From contig DATAUD010000022.1 in assembly GCA_036268455.1 (NCBI GenBank), forward strand, positions 1-64,000: 64,000 nucleotides of DNA, read 5' to 3'. The stretch's first letter is position 1, and each line of letters opens with the position of its first letter. The notes under the pieces were generated by a model that saw only the letters and a list, made by a program, of their open reading frames with translations, was not told the DNA's origin and ran no database searches. This document shows, piece after piece, positions 50,900 to 59,861 of this stretch. The translations under genes and the position numbers were made by a program. Source of the stretch: DATAUD01 sp036268455 (GTDB lineage Bacteria; Verrucomicrobiota; Verrucomicrobiia; Limisphaerales; Palsa-1400).

Positions 50900-52021
50900 A
50901 TGCTGAAAAAAACTCCGTTGCACGCAACGCATCAGAAACTGGGGGCGCGCCTGGTGGAGTTCGGAGGCTGGGAGATGCCGCTTTATTACTCCAGCATCCT
51001 TGAGGAGCACCGGGCGGTTCGCACGGCGGCGGGGATTTTTGACATTTCCCACATGGGCGAGATCGACGCGCGAGGGCCGCGAGCGTTGGAATTTGTTAAC
51101 TTTGTATTGACGAACGACGCGCGGAAACTGGCGGCCGGCCAGGGCCAATACACGCTGATGTGCAACGAGCACGGCGGCACGATTGACGATCTTTACCTCT
51201 ACCGCATCGACGCCGAGGAATATTTGATGGTAGTCAACGCCGCGCGCATCGGCGCGGACTTCGCGTGGCTTGAGCGGCAGCGGGCGGCGTTTCCGGGCCG
51301 AAACGGGGTGGAATTAGAGAACCGCTCTGATGAATTGGCGGCTGTGGCCGTGCAAGGGCCGAAGGCGGCGGGGTTTATCGACCACGTTTTTCAGCCGGGA
51401 GCGCAAATGGCGGCGAGTTTGCAGAAGAATGAAGTCGTCCGTTTGAGCTTCGCCGGGCGCATCGCTTTTGTATCGCGCACCGGCTATACGGGCGAGGACG
51501 GGTTTGAAATTGTCGCGCCGGCGGATTGCATTGAAGCGGTTTGGAATAAACTTTTCGACGCCGGGAAATCCTCGGGTTTGAAGCCGGCGGGGTTGGGTGC
51601 GCGCGACACATTGCGGACGGAGGCGGGTTATCCCCTTTACGGGCACGAACTGGATGAAGACATTTCGCCGTTGGAAGCCGGAGTGGGATTTTTTGTTTCC
51701 CTGAGCAAGGGCGAGTTTATCGGGCGCGCCGCGCTGGTCCAGCAAAAAGCCGCCGGAACGTCGCGAAAGCTGGTGGGTTTCAAAATGGAGGAACGCTCGG
51801 CTCCGCCGCGGCCGGGCTATCCGATTTGGAGCGCGTCCGGCGGAAAAACGCCGATGGGCCGCGTGACCAGCGGAACGCAAAGTCCGTCCCTTGGCATCGG
51901 CATCGGGCTGGGGTTTGTCGCGCCTGAATTTTCACCGGCCAACACGGCGATAGGAATCGAAGTTCGCGGCAAACAGCTTCCCGCGAAGGTGGCGACGCGT
52001 CCGATTTATCGAAGGAGTTGA
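50900..52021 (+). CDS. gcvT: Aminomethyltransferase, glycine cleavage T protein
   Basis: The protein has 373 residues, the usual length. It has KTPLHATHQKLGARLVEFGG, FDISHMGEIDARG, DDLYLYRIDAEEYLMVVNA, GYTGEDGFEIVAP and GVGFFVSLSKGEFIGR, the GcvT signatures of folate binding. In the glycine cleavage complex it transfers the aminomethyl group from the lipoyl arm of GcvH to tetrahydrofolate. The gcvH gene follows after 48 bases; gcvP is not in the window. Confidence 0.95.
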   Translation: MLKKTPLHATHQKLGARLVEFGGWEMPLYYSSILEEHRAVRTAAGIFDISHMGEIDARGPRALEFVNFVLTNDARKLAAGQGQYTLMCNEHGGTIDDLYLYRIDAEEYLMVVNAARIGADFAWLERQRAAFPGRNGVELENRSDELAAVAVQGPKAAGFIDHVFQPGAQMAASLQKNEVVRLSFAGRIAFVSRTGYTGEDGFEIVAPADCIEAVWNKLFDAGKSSGLKPAGLGARDTLRTEAGYPLYGHELDEDISPLEAGVGFFVSLSKGEFIGRAALVQQKAAGTSRKLVGFKMEERSAPPRPGYPIWSASGGKTPMGRVTSGTQSPSLGIGIGLGFVAPEFSPANTAIGIEVRGKQLPAKVATRPIYRRS

Positions 52022-52069
52022 AAAAAGATTTCCAACGATTGCAATCCGGTTATTCTTAAAAGGAGATTT

Positions 52070-52456
52070 ATGAGTGTGAACGTTCCGCCTGACCTGAAAT
52101 ACACGAAATCGCACGAATGGCTTCGCACCGACGGGGCCGTGGCGACGATCGGCATCACTGACCACGCCCAACATGAGTTGACAGATGTGGTGTTCGTCGA
52201 GTTGCCCGCAATGGGACGCAGCCTCAAGGCGGGTGAATCGTGCGCCGTTGTGGAATCGGTGAAAACCGCCAGCGATATTTACTCGCCGGTCAGCGGCGAG
52301 GTGGTCGAAGTGAATGGGGAATTGACCGGGCATCCGGACCTTGTGAACACGGAACCGTATGTAAGCGGCTGGTTTTTCAAGATTCGATTATCGCAACCGG
52401 CGGAGTTGGACCGTTTGATGTCGGCGGAGGATTATACGAAGCAAATCGCTCCTTAA
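52070..52456 (+). CDS. gcvH: Glycine cleavage system H protein
   Basis: The protein has 128 residues. It has YTKSHEWLRTDGAVATIGIT at the start and CAVVESVKTASDIYSPVSG with the lipoylated Lys in ESVKT. It carries the methylamine group between GcvP and GcvT. A good ribosome site (AAGGAG, ending about 5 bases before ATG 52070) supports the start. The next gene starts 6 bases later. Confidence 0.96.
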   Translation: MSVNVPPDLKYTKSHEWLRTDGAVATIGITDHAQHELTDVVFVELPAMGRSLKAGESCAVVESVKTASDIYSPVSGEVVEVNGELTGHPDLVNTEPYVSGWFFKIRLSQPAELDRLMSAEDYTKQIAP

Positions 52457-52462
52457 TGTAAA

Positions 52463-53137
52463 ATGACAGACGTAGAGTACAAAATTATTGGCGGCGATGG
52501 CGTCGAATATGGGCCGGCTACGCTTGATGAATTGAAGAACTGGATTCTGGACGGGCGCGTGGCGGCAATGACACGAGTTTGGCGAAGCGACTTGGCGGCG
52601 TGGGCCGCCGCCGACCGGTATTCGGAGTTGCGCCCGGATTTGGCGCGGTTGCACGCGGCGGCAGCGGCGCAGAACGCGCGGCCTTGCGGTTTTTGGGCGC
52701 GGCTTGCGGCTTACATCCTCGACAGGTTTGTTTTGGGCGCGATTTTTGTGGCGGTTTGGACACCGATCGCGACGCCACGACATTGGACGGCGCCCGAATT
52801 TCCGCAGGACACCACAACGGCAAGCATTCAGCGCTTTCGGGAGGAAGTGAGCGTCTGGATGGACCGGGCGCTGCCGATTTTCTACCCGATCTTTTTGCTT
52901 TACGACGTTTTGCTGGTTGGAAGTGTCGGCGCGACGCTTGGAAAAATGGCGATTGGCGCCAAAATAACGATGAACGACGGCTCGCCAATCGGGTATGGCC
53001 GCGCGTTGCTGCGGTGGTTTGCGGCGCGCTTGAGCGAGTTTTGCTTCTTTTTTGGTTATTTCATGATCCTCACCAATCCGGACAAACGCGCGTTGCATGA
53101 TTGGCTGGCCGGGACGAAGGTGGTTTATACGAAATGA
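52463..53137 (+). CDS. GYF_2-RDD membrane protein
   Basis: The protein has 224 residues. The N-terminal GYF_2 module (about 5-55) reads YKIIGGDGVEYGPATLDELK then WILDGRVAAMTRVWRSD and AWAAAD. A membrane RDD domain follows (about 75-220), with CGFWARLAAYILDRFVLGAIF, the Arg/Asp signature, and GKMAIGAKITMNDG, then LSEFCFFFGY. The RDD family's function is unclear; some members are ion antiporters. It is coupled to lspA by a four-base overlap and follows gcvH by 6 bases. Confidence 0.87.
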   Translation: MTDVEYKIIGGDGVEYGPATLDELKNWILDGRVAAMTRVWRSDLAAWAAADRYSELRPDLARLHAAAAAQNARPCGFWARLAAYILDRFVLGAIFVAVWTPIATPRHWTAPEFPQDTTTASIQRFREEVSVWMDRALPIFYPIFLLYDVLLVGSVGATLGKMAIGAKITMNDGSPIGYGRALLRWFAARLSEFCFFFGYFMILTNPDKRALHDWLAGTKVVYTK

Positions 53138-53661
53138 AGTGGACTCCTGATCGCCGCCTGGGCGTGGTCGCGCTGTGTGTGTTTGTCCTGGACCAGGCCT
53201 CGAAACTTCTGGTCCTGAAATTTTTGGGGCCGACGGATGAGCGGGTGGTCATCGACGGTTTTTTCAAATTCGTCCATTGGGGAAACACAGGCGCGGCGTG
53301 GAGCCTTTTTCACGACCGGAACGAATTGCTGGCGATTGTTTCGATCCTCGCGCTATTGGGCCTGTTTTTGTGGCGGCGGCATTTCCATCTTAACATTGTG
53401 CTGGGCCAGTTTGCGCTGGGACTGATCATCGGAGGCATTTGCGGGAACCTTTTCGACCGGCTGTATTACCATCAGGTCATCGACTTTCTGCGATTTTATC
53501 TGTACAGGCGGAGCGGCGAGCAGATTGGCTTTCCGGCGTTCAATGTCGCCGACAGCGCCATATGTGTCGGCGTTGGACTGCTGATACTGACATCGTGGCT
53601 GCAGGAATCCGCGGCCAGGAGCGGGAGAATGGAACGCGAGGAGCGAAAAGCGGAAGCATGA
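53134..53661 (+). CDS. lspA: Lipoprotein signal peptidase (signal peptidase II)
   Basis: The protein has 175 residues and four membrane segments. The two catalytic Asp residues lie in GGICGNLFDRLYYHQVIDFL and FPAFNVADSAICVGV, matching GN...DR and F...N.AD. It cleaves lipoprotein signal peptides in the inner membrane. ATG 53134 overlaps the RDD stop (ATGA). A run of charged residues at the C terminus (MEREERKAEA) is extra. The gene for a pseudouridine synthase follows 6 bases later, an arrangement known in many bacteria. Confidence 0.94.
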   Translation: MKWTPDRRLGVVALCVFVLDQASKLLVLKFLGPTDERVVIDGFFKFVHWGNTGAAWSLFHDRNELLAIVSILALLGLFLWRRHFHLNIVLGQFALGLIIGGICGNLFDRLYYHQVIDFLRFYLYRRSGEQIGFPAFNVADSAICVGVGLLILTSWLQESAARSGRMEREERKAEA

Positions 53662-53667
53662 GATGTC

Positions 53668-54621
53668 ATGCCGGGCGCTCCCGAGAAGTTTGTAGTCGAT
53701 GTATCGCTCCCGCAGGAACGTTTGGATGTTTTCCTCCACAAAAAGCTGCCGGATCTCTCCCGCGCCGCCATCCAGCGTTTGATGTTGGAGGGTCACATTC
53801 GCGTCGATGGCCGGATTGTCAAACCTACGCACCATCCCCGAGTCGGCGAAACCATCGCCATTGAACGGCCGGCGGCGCGTCCGCCGGAAGCTCGCGCAGA
53901 GGAGATGCCGCTCGCGATTCTCTACGAGGACGAAGAGCTTTTGGTGCTCAACAAACCAGCCGGGATGGTGGTGCATCCCGCGGCGGGACACCTCGAACAC
54001 ACGTTGGTAAATGCACTTCTGCACCATTGCAGGGGGCAACTCAGCGGCATCGGCGGGGTGGCGCGACCGGGGATTGTTCATCGACTGGACAAAGACACCA
54101 GCGGTTGCCTCATAGTAGCCAAGACAGACGCCGCTCATTTGTCGCTTTCGGAGCAATTCGCCGGTCGTCAAGTCGAAAAGACGTATCAGGCCATCGTTTG
54201 CGGAAGGATGCCGCGCGAGTCAGGCAGCATCGAGACGGCGATTTCGCGGCATCCCACCCAGCGAAAAAAAATGGCAGTCACGGATGGGACGGGGCGCGCC
54301 GCGCGGACGACTTACCGCGTGCTGGAGCGATGGCGTGACGCGACATTTGTGGAAGTCGCGTTGCACACGGGACGGACGCATCAAATCCGCGTGCATTTTG
54401 CCCACTTGGGATTTCCGGTCGCGGGGGACCTGGTTTATGGGCGTCTGGGCAATGCCGCGCTTGGCAAGGCGACTGGTTACTCCGCTCCACGGCAGTTGCT
54501 TCATGCCTGGCGGCTGGGGGTCGTTCATCCGTCAACGAGAGAACAATTGGTGGCGCAAGCGCCGCCACCAGAGGACTTTCTCAAGGCGCTTGATTTTTTC
54601 CGAAGACCCGGTGTAAACTGA
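53668..54621 (+). CDS. rluD: RluD-family ribosomal large-subunit pseudouridine synthase
   Basis: The protein has 317 residues. An S4-like RNA-binding start (ERLDVFLHKKLPDLSRAAIQ) is followed by the catalytic motif GIVHRLDKDTSGCLIVAKT, with the active Asp, then TGRTHQIRVHFAHLGFPVAG. The lspA-rluD order supports RluD rather than RluA or RluC, though sequence alone does not prove specificity. It converts uridines in helix 69 of 23S rRNA to pseudouridine. The next gene begins 8 bases later. Confidence 0.9.
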   Translation: MPGAPEKFVVDVSLPQERLDVFLHKKLPDLSRAAIQRLMLEGHIRVDGRIVKPTHHPRVGETIAIERPAARPPEARAEEMPLAILYEDEELLVLNKPAGMVVHPAAGHLEHTLVNALLHHCRGQLSGIGGVARPGIVHRLDKDTSGCLIVAKTDAAHLSLSEQFAGRQVEKTYQAIVCGRMPRESGSIETAISRHPTQRKKMAVTDGTGRAARTTYRVLERWRDATFVEVALHTGRTHQIRVHFAHLGFPVAGDLVYGRLGNAALGKATGYSAPRQLLHAWRLGVVHPSTREQLVAQAPPPEDFLKALDFFRRPGVN

Positions 54622-54629
54622 ATGCTGTC

Positions 54630-55301
54630 ATGGAATCGTACAAGCATTCTTGTCCGGTTTGCGGCCAACATGTCGAATATACGGCCGGCTATTGTGGCAG
54701 ACAGATGCAATGCCCCATTTGCGGCAACACGATCACGTTCCCCGCGATTCCTCCGAAGACAGGCGGGAAAACGATTTACGTCGAGGAAGTAAAAAAGCCG
54801 ATTGTCCAATGGGCCTGGAACGCGAAGGCGATTTTCGTTTATCTCAGGGACTATCCGCATTGGAAGATTGTGGGGCAGGTCCTTGTGCCGTTCATTCTCA
54901 TCGGCGCATTGCTTGCGGGCGCCTCCTTTGTCAAAAAGAGGTTTTCGGATGAGTCGGGACCGGTGGCGCCGGTCATCCAGGCGCCGCAGGGCGGTTGGGA
55001 CAAAATGACCGAACTGGCGCGCGCGGACCAAAAAATGCAGGAATGCGTCCAATCACTCCTCCGGGCGCATCAGAGCATGTTAGTTGCCCAGGCCCAGGAG
55101 CGGGCGGCGGAGGGTGAATCCTCGCGGGCGCATGGATCTCAAGAGCATGAGCTGGCAAATGACCATGAGCGGAGGGCGCAATTCGCCATCAACGAGGCCC
55201 AGAAGCAAATTAGCTTTTTGCGCGCAAAATTTGAAACCGAGTTCGACAATTACCAAAAATTGGGCGGCACGGTGGATTACCGGAGCAAAGTTCCGTTCTA
55301 G
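54630..55301 (+). CDS. Zinc-ribbon membrane protein of unknown function
   Basis: The protein has 223 residues. The start has two Cys pairs, CPVCGQHVEYTAGYCG then CPICGNTI, a zinc-ribbon. A membrane segment lies near 93-110 (VPFILIGALLAGASF), then a long helical tail with coiled-coil character (about 130-215). It follows rluD closely, so it may be co-transcribed, but no function is known. It ends 12 bases before a hairpin that separates it from the converging nuclease gene. Confidence 0.7.
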   Translation: MESYKHSCPVCGQHVEYTAGYCGRQMQCPICGNTITFPAIPPKTGGKTIYVEEVKKPIVQWAWNAKAIFVYLRDYPHWKIVGQVLVPFILIGALLAGASFVKKRFSDESGPVAPVIQAPQGGWDKMTELARADQKMQECVQSLLRAHQSMLVAQAQERAAEGESSRAHGSQEHELANDHERRAQFAINEAQKQISFLRAKFETEFDNYQKLGGTVDYRSKVPF

Positions 55302-55302
55302 C

Positions 55303-55336
55303 CCTCACCCCGACCCTCTCCCGGCGGGAGAGGGAG
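55303..55336. terminator. Perfect 9-bp hairpin, REP-like, between converging genes
   Basis: The arms CCCTCTCCC (55314-55322) and GGGAGAGGG (55326-55334) enclose the loop GGC. It is preceded by CCCTCACCCCG and lies exactly between the converging ends at 55301 and 55339. A related element is at 60095-60130. There is no U-run, so it may be a repetitive element that acts as a bidirectional stop rather than a classical terminator. Confidence 0.6.
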
Positions 55337-55338
55337 GG

Positions 55339-56295
55339 CTAAGGCCAAATTTCCTTCAGGGTTGCGGCGATGCGGTAGCCGGCTTTGGTCATTTGGTCTT
55401 CAGCGGTTTTGCAGGACCAATCAATGTAGGCGGGCGACAACTCCTCGATATGCCAGACTGGGCGCGGTTTTTGCGTGCGATAATCTAATTGACTGTCGTC
55501 CTCATCGAGAACTTTGACATCATGGACTTTTGCGGAGAGGGCGATGCTCTCGTTGGCCCAATCGCGGTCGCGTTGAAGGAGAGGGGAGGGGGTTTTCCAA
55601 TCGGGAACCGGCTTCGACAGCAGGAAGGCGGCATATTGCTGAGGGGTTTCGACGTGCGCCCGGGCCATGTCGAGTTGAACCACAGTGACGTCCCAGAAGA
55701 AGTGCAGTTTGTTGGTGCCGCCGAAAACAAGCCGATTGGCCCCCTGATCGTCTTCGTAATGGCCGGTGTAACCGTTGGGATCGATGAAATTAGTCTTGTC
55801 AAGATAACCGGCGCCGGCGTGCAACGGCTGGTGAAGGTCTTCAATGTAATGAACGAGGAGGCGCAGGGCGACGCGCTGGCTTACGTTGCTGAAAAGGGTT
55901 TGCGATTCCGGCTTTCCTTGCAGAATAAGAATGCAGGCCGGAATGGCATGGACGACATCGACATTTGTGGCGCCAATTGAATCGTCGCGGTATTTCGGCT
56001 CTTCAAAGGGAATGTCCGTGTAATGGAAGACGAAGTGGTTGGGATTTGTCTTTTTGAATTGGACCATCTCGGTTGTTTGGTCGGTCCGGCCTTTGACGTG
56101 GTCGGCCCAGACGGAGGCGGCGGAGAGAGTTTCATCACCGAGCAATGAGTGGACGTGGCTGGCGGCGTCCGTGCCAGTGATCAAAGTATCGACCATTGCG
56201 CCGATGGTGCGATGGCCTTCATCGCCCCAGGCGAAGGCGCTGAGGGCGAACGCGCAGGTTAACCAGGAAATCAGTATTCGAGCTAGAAACTTCAT
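55339..56295 (-). CDS. Secreted S1/P1-family nuclease
   Basis: The protein has 318 residues. After a signal peptide ending SAFA the mature start is WGDEGHRTIGAMVD, where the Trp and His residues bind zinc in this family. Further landmarks are HFVFHYTDIPFEEPKY, LLVHYIEDLHQPLH and NLHFFWD-like (LHFFWDVTVVQLD). The enzymes hydrolyse single-stranded DNA and RNA and remove 3' phosphates using three zinc ions. It follows the sigma factor gene by 32 bases on the same strand. Confidence 0.9.
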   Translation of the reverse strand: MKFLARILISWLTCAFALSAFAWGDEGHRTIGAMVDTLITGTDAASHVHSLLGDETLSAASVWADHVKGRTDQTTEMVQFKKTNPNHFVFHYTDIPFEEPKYRDDSIGATNVDVVHAIPACILILQGKPESQTLFSNVSQRVALRLLVHYIEDLHQPLHAGAGYLDKTNFIDPNGYTGHYEDDQGANRLVFGGTNKLHFFWDVTVVQLDMARAHVETPQQYAAFLLSKPVPDWKTPSPLLQRDRDWANESIALSAKVHDVKVLDEDDSQLDYRTQKPRPVWHIEELSPAYIDWSCKTAEDQMTKAGYRIAATLKEIWP

Positions 56296-56327
56296 GGCGG
56301 AAAGTATGGTGAGGGTGGAGAATTCGT

Positions 56328-56891
56328 CTAGGAAATAACGTTTTTGCGGATTTGGTCAAAAAGCCAGGCGCGACAGAAGGTCCACCATCGGTTGGCGGTG
56401 GAAACGGAGATGCCGAGGGCATCGGCGGATTCCTCAAATGTCAGGCCGGCGAAGTAATGAAGTTTAACCAGGTCCGCCTTTGGTTTGTCCAATTCGGCGA
56501 GAAGGCCCAAGGCGTCGTTAACGGCGAGGATTTCATCGTCCGGACCGGGGGCGGCGACGTCGAATTCCAGGATGTCTTCCCGTGGCCGTCCGCCGCCGTG
56601 GCGGGCGGCGCGCTTGCGGCGGGCATTGTCAATAAGAATACGTCGCATCGCCTCGGCGGCTGCGCCAAAGAAGTGGGCGCGGCCCTGCCACTTTTCCGAT
56701 TCATTTGCGTTGAGACGAAGCCAGGCTTCGTGCACGAGGGCTGTGGGTTGCAATGTCTGGCCCGGCGATTCATGGGCCATTTTGCTGGCCGCCAATTTGC
56801 GCAGTTCTTCGTAAACGAGCGGGAGCAGTTGGCCGCCAGCCATATTGTCGCCGGCTTCGATGGACTGGAGGATTCGCGTCACTTCGCTCAT
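56328..56891 (-). CDS. ECF-type RNA polymerase sigma factor (PF07638 group)
   Basis: The protein has 187 residues. It starts VTRILQSIEAGDNMAGGQLL and has LPLVYEELRKLAASKMAHES, LQPTALVHEAWLRL and AAEAMRRILIDNARRKRA, all typical of the planctomycete/verrucomicrobial Sigma70-ECF type. Region 4 is YFAGLTFEESADALGISVST. The start ATG 56891 overlaps the end of the kinase gene by four bases, so both proteins are made from one message. The kinase may act on it or on an anti-sigma factor; no anti-sigma gene is seen nearby. Confidence 0.92.
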   Translation of the reverse strand: MSEVTRILQSIEAGDNMAGGQLLPLVYEELRKLAASKMAHESPGQTLQPTALVHEAWLRLNANESEKWQGRAHFFGAAAEAMRRILIDNARRKRAARHGGGRPREDILEFDVAAPGPDDEILAVNDALGLLAELDKPKADLVKLHYFAGLTFEESADALGISVSTANRWWTFCRAWLFDQIRKNVIS

Positions 56892-59014
56892 TGGCGGGCC
56901 TCGTCCATCAAAAGATGAGTTATAATCCAGTCGCCCCATTCGCTTCCCAGACCGTCCTCGATTGTTGCCATAGTCTGCCCGGCGGTTTGGGTGGCCCCAG
57001 AAAGCGTGGCCCGCGCTTCGGAGACCTGGCCGAGACGGTGTTGTGACATGGCCAAAAGCGTGAGCGCGGCGACGTTGCGATTTGGATGTTCTTTTTCCGG
57101 CGTCACTTTTTGGACCCACTTCACGGCGTCGGGAAAATTTCCATGGCGGTACTCCTCCAACGCTTTAATAAAATAAACGTCTTTCCAGGATTTGTGCGGG
57201 GAATCCGCATTCATCGCAATGTCAACCATTTTGCTGGTGTGCGGCCCATCGAGGTCTGGCGATGGAAGAATAAGGGAGACTTCGGCGATTCGGGTGGCGA
57301 TGACGGGGTCGTGAGTCTCCGCGAACAGCCGCAACATTTGCTCGCAATCGCGCTGCCATGCTTCCTTGGCGTCAGTTTGGGCAAAGAGCAAAGCGCGGGC
57401 AGGGTAGGCGGGAAAATCGTTTGGCACGATGGTGATGACCTTGTTTAAATTGGCGATGGCTTGCGCCCACTGGCCGTGCCGGGCGTGTTTCTCGACGAAG
57501 ACATTGAAAAGGAAGGCAGTGGTGACTATGTTGGTCAGGTCTGAAATGGGCACCGGATCGAGTTCATGTTCGGCCTCTTCGTATTTATCTTGCGTCACGT
57601 ATAAAGCGGCGAGGCCGACTTTCTCGCCCAACTGGCTGCGCCGTTCCGCTTGCAGGCGCAATGTGTTCTGAACTTTTTCGGCTTGATCGGCGCGGTTTCG
57701 CGCCTTGCGCTCTTGAATCAGAAGGAATGTGGAGGCGCCCAAACCCAAAAGCAGGGCCGCCAGAACGGCGCCCACTGCGGCAAAGGCGAGTTTGTTGCGG
57801 CGCACGAGCTTTTGGAAACGGTAAAATCCACCAGGCGGACGCGCTTCTACAGGTTCGTTGCGCAAGTACCTCTGAATATCGCGGGCAAGGCCGCTGGCGG
57901 CTTCGTAACGGCGCGTGCGGTCTTTTTCCAGCGCTTTCATCACGATCCAGTCGATGTCGCCGCGAAGAAGATGAATGAGTTTTGGAGCATCTGTCCGACA
58001 TCTTTCCGCCGTGGCGGTGAGGTCTGCGTTGATCATGGTTCGCAAACGCGTGGAGGGGCGATCCGGTTCGCGCTCGCGGATTGTTTGGCGCATTTTATCC
58101 AGACCGGAAGCGACGAGTTCATGCGCGTCGAAAGGAGTCTGGCCGGTAAGAAGCTCGTAAAGCAAAACGCCCAGCGCGTAAACATCGCAACGGGTGTCGA
58201 TGTCCAGGCCGCTCATTTCGGCCTGCTCCGGACTCATGTAGGCGGGCGTGCCGATGAATTGCTCGAAGGCGGTGAACAGCGTTTGGTCGGTCAATCGTCC
58301 TTGTGTGGCTTTGGCGATGCCAAAATCAATCACTTTGGGAACTGGGACGCCGTCATGCAAAGTGACAAGAATATTGGAAGGTTTGATGTCGCGATGAATG
58401 ATGCCTTTTTGGTGGGCGTGTTGAATGGCCTGGCAGACCAGGATGAACAATTCCAGGCGCTCGGCGGTGGGAAGTTTGTTTTGATCGCAGTAATCGGTGA
58501 TTTTGATGCCGCGCACCAATTCCATGACGAAGAAAGGACGCCCGGTTTCGGTGGCGCCGACATCGAGGACTTTGGCGATGTTGGGATGGTCCATCATGGC
58601 GAGCGCCTGGCGTTCGGCTTCGAAGCGGGCAACGACGGCTTTTGTGTCCATCCCCAGTTTGATCACCTTGAGAGCGACCCGGCGGATGACCGGCTCCTGC
58701 TGTTCGGCCATATAAACAACACCGCAACCGCCTTCGCCAATGATTTGCAAAAGTTTGTAGCGGCCAATCCTGTCGCCGGCTTTCTCGGTGGGCGAGGGCG
58801 ACGGGGAAATCACAATCGTCTTGGTTTCCTTGAGGAACGCGCCGCTTTGCCCGTGGGCTTGCAGGAGGGCGGTGACGCGTTCGCACAAGGCTTGATCACC
58901 GCCGGCGGCTTGCTTGAGATATTCGGCGCGTTGTGCCTCCGGCAATTGAAGCGCGCCGTTGAACAGGGCTTCCTGACGGTCGGTTGAAGCGGCGTCGTTC
59001 ATATGACTGAGCAT
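56888..59014 (-). CDS. Ser/Thr protein kinase with membrane anchor and TPR-like C terminus
   Basis: The protein has 708 residues. The kinase (about 88-380) has GEGGCGVVYMAEQQ, the VALKVIKLGM Lys, IIHRDIKPSNILV with the catalytic Asp, and KVIDFGIAKATQG. One membrane segment lies near 415-440 (FAAVGAVLAALLLGLGASTF). The rest is helical with TPR-like periodicity. The kinase is Hanks-type, as in many Verrucomicrobiota. Start ATG 59014 or 59002. It ends overlapping the sigma factor gene, and the TPR gene lies upstream, so the three form a signalling operon. Confidence 0.92.
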   Translation of the reverse strand: MLSHMNDAASTDRQEALFNGALQLPEAQRAEYLKQAAGGDQALCERVTALLQAHGQSGAFLKETKTIVISPSPSPTEKAGDRIGRYKLLQIIGEGGCGVVYMAEQQEPVIRRVALKVIKLGMDTKAVVARFEAERQALAMMDHPNIAKVLDVGATETGRPFFVMELVRGIKITDYCDQNKLPTAERLELFILVCQAIQHAHQKGIIHRDIKPSNILVTLHDGVPVPKVIDFGIAKATQGRLTDQTLFTAFEQFIGTPAYMSPEQAEMSGLDIDTRCDVYALGVLLYELLTGQTPFDAHELVASGLDKMRQTIREREPDRPSTRLRTMINADLTATAERCRTDAPKLIHLLRGDIDWIVMKALEKDRTRRYEAASGLARDIQRYLRNEPVEARPPGGFYRFQKLVRRNKLAFAAVGAVLAALLLGLGASTFLLIQERKARNRADQAEKVQNTLRLQAERRSQLGEKVGLAALYVTQDKYEEAEHELDPVPISDLTNIVTTAFLFNVFVEKHARHGQWAQAIANLNKVITIVPNDFPAYPARALLFAQTDAKEAWQRDCEQMLRLFAETHDPVIATRIAEVSLILPSPDLDGPHTSKMVDIAMNADSPHKSWKDVYFIKALEEYRHGNFPDAVKWVQKVTPEKEHPNRNVAALTLLAMSQHRLGQVSEARATLSGATQTAGQTMATIEDGLGSEWGDWIITHLLMDEARQ

Positions 59015-59045
59015 AATGAGGAAGTTTTCAAATTAAAGCCGTATT

Positions 59046-59849
59046 CTATGGATTGGGCAAGAGCCTGTTTTGCAAATCCGTGTTGTTGGGGAAAAGGGCC
59101 GCACCCTGCTGCCAGACCTGCGCGGCGGCATCGGCGTTTCCGCCCCTTTGGTAAAAGTCTCCCATGCGCAGATAGGTCAGGGCGAACTGGGATTGAGCGG
59201 GTTGCGATTCCTGCTCCTGAATCAAGGTCTGGAACTGGTCGATTACCTTTTGGCCCTGGTTCAACTCCGGCGGCCAGTGCGCCATGGCGGAAACCTTGTC
59301 AAACTGCGCTTCCCAATTGGAGGGGTCGATGCTCAACGCCTTGTCAAACGTCTGATCGGCATTCATCGCCAATATGGCTGTTTCGCGAACATCATCATTT
59401 TGAACGCACTTTTTTAACTCGGCTTCTCCAAGCGCGACGAGGTCGTCGGTGGAATTTGGGTTTGCGGCGACACGTTGTTGGAATTCATGAATGGCGTCAT
59501 CCAGTTCGCCCGCTTCTTTCAGGTGTTTCCACACAGCCTGTTTCTGCTCATAGGTGGATTCGGAGGAAAGCAAGGTTTCTATGGCGCTGCGGAATTCCCG
59601 ATGGGCCTGCGTCTCGCGCTGGAATGAGGTGAATATGTGCGCGTTCGGCCGGGCGGTATGGCAGGTTTTCGCGGCCAGGGAGTTTGACTGACCCTGCACC
59701 TCTGCCGCCTCCGGGCCTTTCACGGTTTTTGATGTCATCACGGTATTCGTCGGAAAGTTTGGCTCAGGCGCGGTTTTGATGTGATTGATGCCAACACCGA
59801 GCGCAACAATAACGCCGAAACCCACCATAATGAAGATTAGTTGTTTCAT
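59046..59849 (-). CDS. Secreted or membrane-anchored TPR-like protein
   Basis: The protein has 267 residues. The N-terminal hydrophobic segment (IFIMVGFGVIVALGVGI) is a signal anchor. The rest contains repeated helical pairs such as AGELDDAIHEFQQRVAANPN, FDKALSIDPSNWEAQF and MGDFYQRGGNADAAAQVWQQ, in the TPR style (A...A, N-P). It is the first gene of an operon with the kinase (31-base gap) and sigma factor, and may regulate or sense for the kinase. ATG 59849 is chosen with the anchor at the start; an alternative start is at 59861. Confidence 0.75.
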   Translation of the reverse strand: MKQLIFIMVGFGVIVALGVGINHIKTAPEPNFPTNTVMTSKTVKGPEAAEVQGQSNSLAAKTCHTARPNAHIFTSFQRETQAHREFRSAIETLLSSESTYEQKQAVWKHLKEAGELDDAIHEFQQRVAANPNSTDDLVALGEAELKKCVQNDDVRETAILAMNADQTFDKALSIDPSNWEAQFDKVSAMAHWPPELNQGQKVIDQFQTLIQEQESQPAQSQFALTYLRMGDFYQRGGNADAAAQVWQQGAALFPNNTDLQNRLLPNP

Positions 59850-59861
59850 AATACCAACCAA

